NCBI GenBank assembly: GCA_039720395.1
Contig: CM077820.1
Coordinates: forward strand, 14,345,848-14,409,847
Source: Liquidambar formosana
Lineage: Eukaryota; Streptophyta; Magnoliopsida; Saxifragales; Altingiaceae
Length of the DNA stretch: 64,000 nucleotides
Direction: 5' to 3'
Shown here: piece by piece, positions 1 through 9,944 of the stretch
How positions within the stretch are numbered: the first letter of the stretch is position 1
Layout of the letters: every line of letters begins with the position of its first letter
Position numbers and translations under genes: made by a program
Notes under the pieces: model-generated
What the model was told of the DNA's origin: nothing
What the model saw: only the letters and a program-made list of their open reading frames with translations
Databases searched by the model: none

Positions 1-506
1 TTTTGAAATAAACCAATTTACAGTTGGTTTGGAAAAAAACACTATGTTTATGCCTTCTTTTCAGAAGAAAGATGGATTGTTATATTAGAAAAAGAGATTT
101 ACCAAACAGTATGTGTGAAATTAACCATAACTAACTAAACATATCTTTAGCTGGTTAGATTTTCAAGTTTGTCAAACAGCCTCATAGTGTGTAACATTAA
201 TAATTATTATCCATGATACGCCAGCTAGCCCAACGGCTCCAGCAATGATCAAAGGTACTGTAGAAATATACCCATCAGCCCACAACTCAAACCAAAACGG
301 TTACACCACCAAGGCACCAACTGAAATGCCTGTTCAAAAGCTCTAACGGCAAAAATGCATAAGAATATCAAAATAAAACGACTAGATTTTTAAGAATAAA
401 TATATTTTATTGAAATACCAAGAAACCAACAATAATTTTCCCAGAAGCCCAACAAGATACCCTATCGATCAAGAACAAGCCAACACTTCCAGTAAGACGT
501 TGCCCT
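1..506 (+). repeat. Duplicated P450 upstream region, truncated copy
   Basis: This stretch is nearly the same as 27060-27575 and 58095-58605, the far-upstream regions of the P450 pseudogenes at 27884 and 58907. The first ~185 bases match a MITE-like unit that is also seen at 26995-27250, 37728-37955 and 58035-58290. The shared sequence stops at the GGAA at 507, where the copy jumps into exon 1. No gene of its own is seen here. Confidence 0.75.
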
Positions 507-741
507 GGAACAAGTTCTTATTCTCGAACGAGAACAAGCTTGTTACCACTTGGTACCCTCATTCGGTGGAGAAGGTTATGTTGCCTCCTCTTCAAATGCT
601 GAAACAGATGTGAAATTAGGCGCGCGTGACAAGAATGCTCAGCATCCTGTCTGAGTTTCTCAAGCCAGAAGCCTTGAAAAACTATGTGGCCATCATGGAT
701 TCGATGACAAGGCAACGCATGGAGGAAGAATGGGCTCAAAA
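507..741 (+). pseudogene. CYP716-family P450 exon 1 fragment
   Basis: A piece of P450 exon 1, starting at the residues [17 protein letters not shown] that are shared with the copies at 9945 and 27884 and ending at the codons for the residues MEEEWAQ. The promoter-proximal region, the start codon and about the first 95 codons are missing. A 1-base deletion near 588 and a 4-base CGCG insertion near 622 break the frame. After about 741 the sequence changes abruptly to pararetrovirus-like sequence, so exons 2 and 3 are absent. It cannot make a P450. The closest relatives in the window are the pseudogenes at 27884 and 58907. Confidence 0.85.
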
Positions 742-1075
742 AAAGGAATATTCCTAAAAGGGAAATTCAGATGTGAAAATAGAATGGACTAAACAAGATT
801 CAAATTTAGTTCAAGAAATTAAAAATATGTTTAAAGAAACCCCAAAGGTTTATTTTCCAAAAGAAAGTGAACAATTAATTCTAGAAATAGATGCTAGTGA
901 TGAGTTTTGGGGAGTAGTATTGAAAGCAATTCCAGAAAATTCTAAATGAGAAGAAGTTTGTGGATATGCTTCAGGAAAATTTAAACCAGTTATTCTCCGT
1001 AATGCAAAGATTGACATGTTTAAAGGATCCATGAGGCTGGTAGTTGACAAATGGGGCCAGGTTGAGGTTACTATA
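742..1075 (+). pseudogene. Endogenous pararetrovirus RT/RNase H remnant
   Basis: The forward translation shows the motif EIDASDEFWG, followed soon by a YASG-containing segment. This order is characteristic of the reverse transcriptase to RNase H junction in Caulimoviridae. An in-frame stop lies near 946 and the frame is lost afterwards, so it is a dead genomic relic. The family assignment rests on motif recognition only; genus is not assigned. The relic begins where the P450 fragment ends and is followed by a CACTA-like element. Confidence 0.6.
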
Positions 1076-1628
1076 TAAGCCTGCTAAATTTGTAGTTAAA
1101 GAGGATTACAATATCTCTCTAGTGGAGTATGAGCTGGTGAATGTTGTGGAAGAGTGATTGGGATCCTTTGGCAGCCAATATTTGGAGCTATGAAGAAGTT
1201 TTAATAGTTTTGAAGCCATGCGGTTGGTTTTAATCTAATTTGCTTTCAGTTTGAGTTTCTTGGGCCTTGCCCTGTTTCTATTGTAGTTTTTGTGGCTTTA
1301 TCTAGATTTTGGCTGTCAATGGGTGTGTTTTTTGGGTTTGAATTTTGGAGTTTATTGGGATTATGTCTTTAGCTGCTATTGGGTGTGGTTTTATGGGAAG
1401 GTTTTAATGGCATGTTCATATATTGGATCATAGAAATCATAAGGATTTTTGAAACCCAAAACTGTAACATTTTTGGATAACAGCCATAAAAACCGTCATC
1501 TTCTTTTGAGTGCTGTGATCAGAGTTCTCAGTGAAAAATTTTGGGCCTTATATGCTTAGAAAGCACTTTGAATCAGCTTTCCAACGCAACAAACGGCGCC
1601 TTAATCAAATTTTTGGAGCTCAAGAAAT

Positions 1629-1967
1629 ATGTGTTTTACTACAGGCTGTTCAGGTAGACTGCACTGTGCGGGATTAATGCAATTAGCATGTTATGGCTTG
1701 TTGGATGAGATCCAAGCCACATATGGGGCTCCACTCTTCACCACAGGGATTGTCCTTGATGGTGAAAGATTATACAAGGTCATTTGTGGCCATAGAACTC
1801 AAGTGCTATTTGCCAAAAACCCCAAAACGTGGACTACCATAGCAGATTTTCGCGCACAGCATGAATGTCATGGCAGCTGCTTGCATTATTTTCTCATTGA
1901 GAGTCATGGCCATCTTCTTTTGACAGCCCCTAATTATTCAAAGTGTATAAATACATTACATGAATAA
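1629..1967 (+). CDS. Hypothetical 112-codon ORF inside CACTA copy
   Basis: An open frame from ATG to TAA with 112 codons. I recognise no domain. It contains several cysteines and histidines (for example HECHGSCLH near its C-terminal third) but no clear zinc-finger spacing. A frame of exactly the same length, differing at about 13 residues, lies antisense at 21397-21735 in the related CACTA element. It could be a captured host gene piece, an exon of an element-encoded protein, or chance conservation between young copies. No promoter or splice sites were assigned. Confidence 0.35.
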   Translation: MCFTTGCSGRLHCAGLMQLACYGLLDEIQATYGAPLFTTGIVLDGERLYKVICGHRTQVLFAKNPKTWTTIADFRAQHECHGSCLHYFLIESHGHLLLTAPNYSKCINTLHE

Positions 1968-3559
1968 AATAAGGGGAAGTTGGGTGAGAAGTAATATAAG
2001 AATAGAATGATGGAAGTGGGTGAGTTGGTGGTCGGATGTAATATTTATGGAGATAAAATGTTTTGTGACCACCAAGGCTGTGAGAAACATGGTTGATGCT
2101 CTATGTGGTAGGCCTCTTAATTATTCAATATATATATATATATAAACAATATATATCCCCAACCAGGCCATAAGTGCTGATGCTTTCCCTAATCATTCAA
2201 ATTATATATATTATATAACTGAGGTAAGTGAAGTATGATGAAAGTAGAATTAGTGGAGACTAAAGTGCTTTCAAGAACCTAATGGTGGGATTTGAAACAA
2301 GACTAGAAGGCTGTTTGTAGTTAGATTCTCCTTCTTACTGTTTTTTTTATGTTTTTCTCTTTTCCTTTCTTGCTATGTTCTTGTTTTGCTGTTTTGCTAT
2401 TTGGTTGACTTATCGCCCCCTCCCCTGTACTTCTTTCTCTATATTAATACATAATACCTTCTTGTTATTGATCAAAATAAAAAATAAAAAATGGGAAGAG
2501 TAGTTGCATTAAGCTAATACATAATTCCTAGTGAGATTGCCTCTGTTAATGTGACCTTTTTGTTATTAATGGCTAATCAAAGTATTCAATTTGCATCAAT
2601 ACTACTTGTGTAAAGATTCATTGATATCAATGGCTAATCAATGATGCCAATGTTGAGGCTTTATACTTAACAAAGACAAATTTGTATAAAGATTCATTGA
2701 TATCATTTAGACAAGTAGGTATTGTGATGGTCCATCTTCGTAAGGGACTATTTGGATGCCTGATGCAAATTGAATTGTGTCCAGTATGCCTAGTTCACCA
2801 AGCTATACTTAAATAGACAAAAAAGAATGTGCTTCCAATGCATTGATCATGTACAGTAGGTTGTTTGTGTATGATCTTTTAGTCAATATTGTTTGAATGC
2901 ACCAATTAGTTGTGTTAGTTTTGATCAACTCTATATTTGCTCTCTAACTTTGCTTTTAGTGAAGTACCCTAATTTATTGTACCTGTTATTATGTCATAAT
3001 GCTTTGGAAGAAATGAACTAAACTGCCTTCAGGTGTTGCTTAGTAGTGTTCATAAATTAAAATTTGACAACACATAGTTTTGGAATTTAGCATCATAGTT
3101 GTTTGACTTTTTCTATGTTTCCTTAATTACTAATTAATCTAGTTGGTTTTCTGGATTTTGGAGAAGAACATAAGGGTATGAACGTAGTTCAGGAGTATGT
3201 GAAGTCCTATTAAGTAAGCAAGCAATGGAGAACGAGGTTCTTCAACATTGAGGGATGTTTTCTCTAGGCAGTGCTGAGCTTTTCTTCTTTTCTATTTCTA
3301 TTTATGATGATGATGAAAAAATTGGGGCAACTCATCATTCTAAATTGACAGTTCTTGGAAAACAAAAGAACACTATTAGCTAGTATGTAATAGAAGATTG
3401 GTATTATATTTTTGTGGATCTAATGTATTGGATATTTCCATTTTTGTTGTTCAATTTTTCATTTCAAGTGAGTTTAATGAAATAGAGAACTCTTTACAAT
3501 TCTTTGTGTTTTGGATTTGAATGAGCTTACTAGTATTGCTATAGCTACCCATTATCATT

Positions 3560-3860
3560 ATGCCATAAAAATTCAATTATGGCATGCTATAAAGAACAAG
3601 GGACAACTTTTCATGGTGTGCAGTTAATGTCGTCAATTATTACTTATGGCATGCAAATGCAGGTTGTAAAAGAGAATTTATAGCATGGAAGGGCAAGTCG
3701 TAAAAGAGAATTTACGGCGTACAAGGGCAAGCCGTAAAAGAGTATTTACGGCGTGCAATATGCGCCGTGTATAACGTTTGACTTCTACGCCATTGTACCT
3801 TACGGCGTGCACAAGTATGTTGTGAAAGCTCATTAATGGTGTTTTTTGCATGCTGTAAAA
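3560..3860. repeat. CACTA subterminal repeat zone
   Basis: Multiple degenerate direct and inverted units built on GGCGTGC, GGCATGC and GCCGTAAAAGAG. CACTA elements carry such units near the ends as transposase-binding sites. The same vocabulary appears at 15480-15676, 18757-18870 and 23222-23465. Confidence 0.6.
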
Positions 3861-3879
3861 GACCTATTTTCTTGTAGTG

Positions 3880-4940
3880 TACAAAAGCGAAGGAAGCTCA
3901 AACCAGAGCAGCTTTCCCAGACTTTCTCAGATCATGGGTAACCCTCAATGTTCCAGTTTATGTTATGCCAGTCAGCTATAAACAAATGTTTGAAATGTTT
4001 CAGAGTTTTAGTCAAATGATTTTCAGAATCGTCCTGAAACAAATCAGGAGATAAAAGATTTTTATAATCCCGGTTTAAACCAAAAAAACATATATATCAT
4101 CTTTTAAATAATATTTGGAAAACTCATTGCTTAAACCTCGAAGCTAAGTTTAGAAGAAATATGTCCCAACTTGTTGAATTCTTGAAATCACATGAAGATA
4201 AGAAAATTTTTATTCATTTTGAATTTGCCAAATTCATTAAACAAGTGGATTGGCTTGAAGATTTCTCTTAAGAGAAAATTACTACTATTATCAATTTGAT
4301 GAATTTTACTGAACAATAGGAAAATTCATATCTTAATAAAACTTTAAGGATATGTTTTTTCAATAAAGCCAAACAAGCTTTACCAAAAGAAGTATTTTTA
4401 GATATTTAAAATCGTGTGGATTATAATGAGATTAAACCACTTCTCATTGAATTTGCAGAAAATATTTATCTTGAAAAAGATATTCCAAAACTAAGTTTTA
4501 CAACAAATCATGAAATTTGGAGTATGCAACCTGTTGAATGGGGAGTTGTTGGAACAATCCTTTTCGACTCTTTTGTATCCACTACATTTGTTGACTTTCC
4601 CGCCATGATCAAAACAATGATCTACAATGTGGTGAAACACTACAAATGGAGTAGATATTTAAAATTTAAAACAACTAGTCATGCAGGATGGCGTCAGAAA
4701 GAATTATTTTTTCAACTTTATCAGATATGGAGCCTAGAACTTGCAAATGATCAAGACTTCATAAAAAATGAACATCTTAAATTTTTGGACAAAGCAGAAG
4801 ATTTAGATTTGTCATTTTATTATATACATAATTATATTGCATTCAAAAGAGAGGCTCAGAAAATCCGCAACTATTGCTCTTACAAATTTATGATCAACAT
4901 TGGGAGGAGATTATTTTGTACAAATTTAATCACTTTGTGA
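3880..4940 (+). pseudogene. Unrecognised decayed ORF, probably pararetroviral
   Basis: Lysine, asparagine and phenylalanine-rich coding-like sequence with in-frame stops near 4270, 4316 and 4408. It leaves one open stretch of 174 codons at 4416-4940. No diagnostic motif was recognised. It lies directly beyond the CACTA-like end, and the pararetrovirus RT/RNase H relic lies on the other side of that element. A simple reading is one viral relic split by a CACTA insertion, but this is inference. It stops abruptly at 4940, where an antisense LTR-like block begins. Confidence 0.4.
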
Positions 4941-6531
4941 GTGCTGTGCCTCACGAAAATGCATGGCTCGAGAATATGTACTAACCTCAAAGGACTAGCA
5001 CGGAGAGGAGTTGCCACCCAGGAAAATCCGGGAACCAAATTGACCCCTTGCAAGGGTCTAACTTGTCATTACCAAAGTAGGTTCAGAGTTAGGGTACGCC
5101 ATTGGAAAGGTGTTTGGCACTCAATAGCGCCCAATCCGTAGATCGACCTCCACTTTATGTCTATTAATCATATTTAATTATCTAATTTAATTAAAATTAC
5201 CCCTATTCATGCAAAGAATTAAAATATACACACTATGGCAGTTATGCAATACATAAGAAATTAAAGACAATATAATTACAAGGTCTATTAAAACAAATAA
5301 TAAATAAATGTCAAAAAGAAATAATAAAGAAATAGAATAAAAGAAAAAAATAAAGAAATGGCATTAAAAATAATAAAGTAATAGAATAAAAGAAATAATA
5401 AATAAATAAAAATAAATAATAAAGAAATGGTATGAAATATAATAAAGCAATAAAGTAAGAATAAAAGAAAAGGTGTAAAAGATGAATTAGTGGGAGCCAT
5501 GCGTACGCACACCAGGCCATGTGTACGCATAGTGCCTTATGCGTGCTACTTTTCGAGCTAGGCATATGCGCGCCACTTTTCGTCTCTGTAAAATGAAAGG
5601 TTAAACACGCGTACGCGCCATAAAACAAGACGCACGCATATAATGATGTGCGTACACATATCTAATTCATTTCTCTGCAAAACAAATGGTCAGATCTATT
5701 TTCCAGGTGTACATGAGTTGAGCCAAAACGCACGCGCATGCATATATATGTACGCACATGTATTTCCTGCAAGATACGGGTCAAGCTATGGTGCATCAAA
5801 CACATGCATGCATGACAAATCGTATGAACATATTTATGTGCGTATGCGCCAAAATCACTAATTCAAAACGTGGCTCTTCCCTGCAACATTACGCATCAGC
5901 CAAACACTAAACATAAACATAAGGGAAAGTAGACATGCAAGTAAGAACTAAACCATTCCTAAGCATGGAAATGACATGTTAATAAACAATAATGAATGGG
6001 ATTTTACCAATATTGAGATTGTGGTTGGGTTGCCGTTCCCTCAAGTCCACTACCACTCCTTTTTTGGCTCCTTGTCCTCAGAGTTGAGTTCTCTCCCTCC
6101 CCGAGCTTTCTCAATTTTCTCTCTTTTTCTCTCCTTTGCTTGGCCTCCCAATACACAAAATTTCAATCCCCTAAACCTTCACCTTTGTTTTCTTTTTACA
6201 TGGGAGTATTGGGTTGCCTCCTCTTGCCGAGAGAACTCCCTCACTCCCCTTTGCAAGGTAAGTTTTCTTCCTCTCTTCCGTGATTTAGGATCATTGCTTG
6301 AACGGGAAAGGAAGAAACCCATTCTGAATTTTGAATTTAGCAGGTGTACGCATCATTTTGAATTGATTCGTACAAGTCACGCATACGCATAGTGTGTCAT
6401 GTATTCGCATGGTGGGGTCATGTGTAAGCATGCCCCATTCATGTGTACTCATCTCCCAGCTTTTATATATTCATGTTACTTTAGGAGCAAGATCGTGTGT
6501 GCGCACATGTACCTTAATCAATTATACACAC
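4936..6531 (-). mobile_element. LTR-like fragment, antisense
   Basis: It starts with TGTGAG, the complement of an LTR ending in CA. Near 5010 it carries GGAGTTGCCACC, the complement of a GGTGGCAACTCC block also seen (as GGTGGCGACTCC) near the 3' end of the solo LTR at 15677-18756. The segment 5280-5470 is almost pure A/T-rich low complexity. 5500-5870 and 6350-6510 are dense in GCGTACGCAT-like words. No gene is seen. The right boundary is taken where the next LTR fragment begins, and no target-site duplication was found. Confidence 0.4.
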
Positions 6532-8330
6532 TGTGAACCCTAGAAAGTGGCCCACATGATTGAAAAAGATTGTTTGAAAAAGAAAAGGAGTCGCCACCTT
6601 ATTTTTTAAAGGAAACAAGGAAAACCCAGCCCTAAAACACTTTTTTTAAAGAAAACAATTGAATGACCCCATGTTTAAAAAGAAAGGCAAAAACAGTCTT
6701 TTTGGAAACCAAAGAAACTAGGGATTCGGAGGTTAAGTTATGACATGGGAAGGTTGTAGGCAAAGCCTATAGGCACCCATGTCACCCTTTCGATCTCTCA
6801 ATTTATTTGGGCTAAATTAAATTCTTTTTCCGCTAAATTAAATTCTTTTTCCACTAAAAAATCAGCATATATCATCACAAGACAGCATGCATATCATTAA
6901 TCCATTCATTAAATAAAAAAGAAGAAAATAGAAAGAGAGAGAAGAAAACCTTGGACACTTGGTGTCCTAGGGCAGACTTGAACCACAAAATGAGCGCCTA
7001 CGTACCATGCATAGAAATACATGGATTAAAGTCCATGTAGTTTGATTAGAATAAGGTTATAACCTAATATGAACTCATGGTAAAAACCCTAAGTTTCCTT
7101 GTCTAAAAGATAGAGAATTTGATAAATAAACCAAGTTTGAAAATAGATAACTTCCATAAGATGGAAACTTTGAGAAGAAAGGTATTTTTTTTTTACGGAA
7201 ACCTCTAGTAATTACCCTAAATCCATATTAAGAAACAACCCTAATAAGGGATAATGGAAAGATTAGGGAATAGAATTAGGGCACTTTCATACCCTACTTA
7301 CCTTTACAATTATCTCCAAGCATTAGCAAAATTGAGTAATAGTAGCCTTATTTGCAATAAGGCAACTATCACACCTATTTGCACCCTTACACGTGCTCAA
7401 CAACCATGTAAAAACAGTGATACATAAATCTGGACAGAATAGTATTAAAGCCTAAAATCATCTATTTATCATACAAATAACAAGAATAATGAATTAATAG
7501 AAACCCTGATACAACCCTACATGCGATGACCTAACTAACATGCATGAAAACCTAGAAATCCTCTAATATGAATGCAATAATTATCATGATTATTCTATGT
7601 ATAGGACATATATAACAACCATGAAAAGAAAAAACTTGAAAAACCTAACCTAGCATGCTCTACGCAACTTACATGAAATAAGGACAATGGAAACCCTGAA
7701 CTCAAAAACATGTATTAAATCCTATAGAAGAACCCTAAAACATGCATAACTCATTATGAACAGCATTTATTTCATGTATATTAATTAACTAAAGCATTAA
7801 TACATGATAAGAATATTGACTTTAGCATGCAATAGGCCTATTCTATAAGAAACCCTAGTTTAAGCACTAATAGAGAAGAGAATTACCTTAGGAAAGCTTA
7901 TTTTGCTACTGTAGAGACTCTATCCTTCACTTGTGAATGATTTGAATCATACTTCTTTAAGGCTACAGCAAGAACTCTAACTCTCCTTTAGAAGTCTCTC
8001 TCTTATTCTCTCTTAGAACTTAGGTTTAATGCATAAAAGTGGTTCTCCTAGTGTTGAAGCATAGTGGGGTATTTATAGAGTTTAATTAAGATAAATCAAT
8101 GGTTAGGATTAAAAGTCTAAAAACTAATCTAAGGGTTATTAGAGACTCCCTTGGTGCTCAATGAACTCAAAATTTACAAAAAATTAGAAGGAAAGTCATC
8201 CAAAAGAGTCCAAAGCTGTCAAAATTGATGTTTGAATCTTTTAAAAGAAGACAAAGGCTTTATGTTGGTTCGGTCATAATCCATGATAGTATATAATGTA
8301 AATGGAAGGAAATCACCGTTCCCAAAGTTC
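6532..8330 (-). mobile_element. Antisense fragment of the 3.1-kb solo-LTR family
   Basis: It begins TGTGAACC, the complement of the GGTTCACA that ends the solo LTR at 18756. Matching landmarks follow in reversed order: GGAGTCGCCACC near 6588, GGCACCCATGTC near 6772, and a TAGGGCAGACTTGAACC block near 6969. A complemented TATA-like TATTTATAGAG sits near 8070. The complement of the expected LTR start, TGTAGACACCCC, is absent, so the copy is truncated around 8.3 kb. Confidence 0.6.
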
Positions 8331-8456
8331 AGAAGACTTGTAAATATGAGTAGTTGAGAAGTAATAATGTTACTTTTTGACTAAAGACAAATGTATAACA
8401 TGTGAATAACATTTATTAGGTCTTTTGATTCTATCTTGTATGGTTTGGGCTCAAGT

Positions 8457-9360
8457 TCAAGTCCGTGATTGAGAGTCATCATTATTTTCCTTTTCAGAAT
8501 CAATGATTATTTCTTCATCAATCGAAGTACTGCTTGTACCTTCAGAGTTGTTTTCACTAGACGACAAGCCAAATTTTCTACCTTTTGGCTCATTATCTGA
8601 GCTTTCTTCTTTTACGCTGTTTGGCATAAAAGATATCTTGGATTCATTATCTAATTCACTTGACTCTTCTAGTTGAAAAGTTAAGTCGTAGTTATATTCA
8701 GTCATTAGCTTTTCATTAGCTGAATATAATTCTTACGTTTGTTCAAGAAGTTTATTACGTTATTTGCAATCATCTTCTTTTTTTGATTGCTTCAAAGTCT
8801 TTTCGATGTTTATCTGTTTTAAGCATCATTATCTTAGTTTCAAAATATGATCTTGGAATTTCTTCACAGGTATTTTCTTTTAATACTAGTGTATTATCTG
8901 AATTATTTTTGAAATTATTTTCTAGACTTTAGATTAAAGTTTTTAATTTGTTTCATCCTTTAAATCTATATTTTGGATTTCACCTAACATATTAACTTTA
9001 TCATAAATTTTTTTTTGATTTTTCTCAATATTTATTAATTTACCAAACATACCAGATAAATTATCCACAACGTAATTTAAAGTTCTACTAATATTTCCTA
9101 TATTAACATCTTTATCTTGTACATGTACTGAGTGTTTTAATTGTTAGTTAAGTTATTTTAATTTATCTGCAAGCCCTGAAACAATTTTGAATAGAGAGTA
9201 CTGAGACTTTGACTTTGTTGAAAGGTAGTAGGTAGAATGTTAATCCTTTCGTTTGAGTTGGCAACTTTGTAGGAAAACTTAGACATGAAAGAATTAAGGT
9301 GTGTAGGTGAGTTTACCATTAACAAATAGACACATAAACGGAACAAGAACTTAAGCTTCA
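8457..9360 (-). pseudogene. Acidic/coiled-coil-like ORF relic, unrecognised
   Basis: On the minus strand an 82-codon frame (8457-8705) is rich in Glu, Ser, Asp and Asn. A 67-codon frame lies at 9158-9361, and the sequence between them reads as Lys/Glu/Asn/Ile-rich but is broken. No motif is recognised. Composition resembles the disordered or coiled-coil segments of pararetroviral accessory or capsid-proximal proteins, but that is weak evidence. A poly-T run follows at 9361. Confidence 0.25.
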
Positions 9361-9385
9361 TTTTTTTTTTTTTTTTTTTTTTTTT
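9361..9385. repeat. Poly-T run
   Basis: A run of about 25 T. It could be the complemented poly-A tail of an antisense retroposed sequence, but no target-site duplication was identified. 9386-9600 holds no recognisable gene. Confidence 0.6.
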
Positions 9386-9848
9386 GTTGTTAATCTAAGC
9401 ATGATCTTCACATGGAGAGAATAACAAAACAAGTATTCAACAAACAACTAAGCTAGTATAATCATTACACTATAAGTAGATGTAATTATTACAATATTAT
9501 AAACATGAAACATGAGTTTAATAAAACAAACTGAATTATAGGATTGGTATAAACAGATTAGTCAGAGGTGAATATGGTCTTTTCCATACGTATTAGGTGA
9601 ATTTGGTTCGTAAACTTTCACCCTGCCCGCCTATCGAGAACCAGCCAACACTCTTAGTGAGACAGTGCCAAGTAAAACAAAAGCCAGTACCAACAAAGCC
9701 GACAGATAAACATAACCGCAAAGGCAGGCTACAAAGAAAGGTTTTGATGAGAATTTGGATCCCCAGTAGGTATCCTGCAGGGCAACTTTTCAGCTACAAA
9801 AGGAGGCTCTTTATGAACCGAAACAACCCCAACGTACCCTTTCTTAGC

Positions 9849-9859
9849 CTACAAATATC
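9849..9859 (+). promoter_or_regulatory. TATA-like element of the first intact P450
   Basis: CTACAAATATC lies about 90 bases before the ATG at 9945. The aligned position in the pseudogene copies reads CTATAAATATC (27769 and 58802). Upstream sequence from about 9630 is alignable with those copies. Confidence 0.45.
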
Positions 9860-9944
9860 ACAACAGAGTACGTTGGCCTATCCATCTCCATAATCATCCT
9901 CACTTTTTCTTTTCTTTTTTCATTGTAATAACCAAGTAGGTGTT

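Larger units (their letters stand above)
1236..3879. mobile_element. CACTA (En/Spm)-like element, second copy, one end seen
   Basis: The right end (about 3871-3879) reads CTTGTAGTG, the complement of the CACTACAAG terminus. Inside it lies a subterminal zone (about 3560-3860) of repeated GGCGTGC/GGCATGC/GCCGTAAAAG units. The interior 1236-2900 matches the 8-kb CACTA element at 20370-22165 in inverted orientation, so this right end corresponds to the left end at 15461. I could not find a matching CACTA terminus on the left; the element is probably truncated, and 1076-1235 is unassigned. No transposase is recognisable. Confidence 0.65.

Noticed and set aside
5288..5628. Hydrophobic antisense frames rich in Phe, Ile and Tyr
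   Set aside because: Translation of an AT-rich low-complexity tract in an LTR-like fragment.
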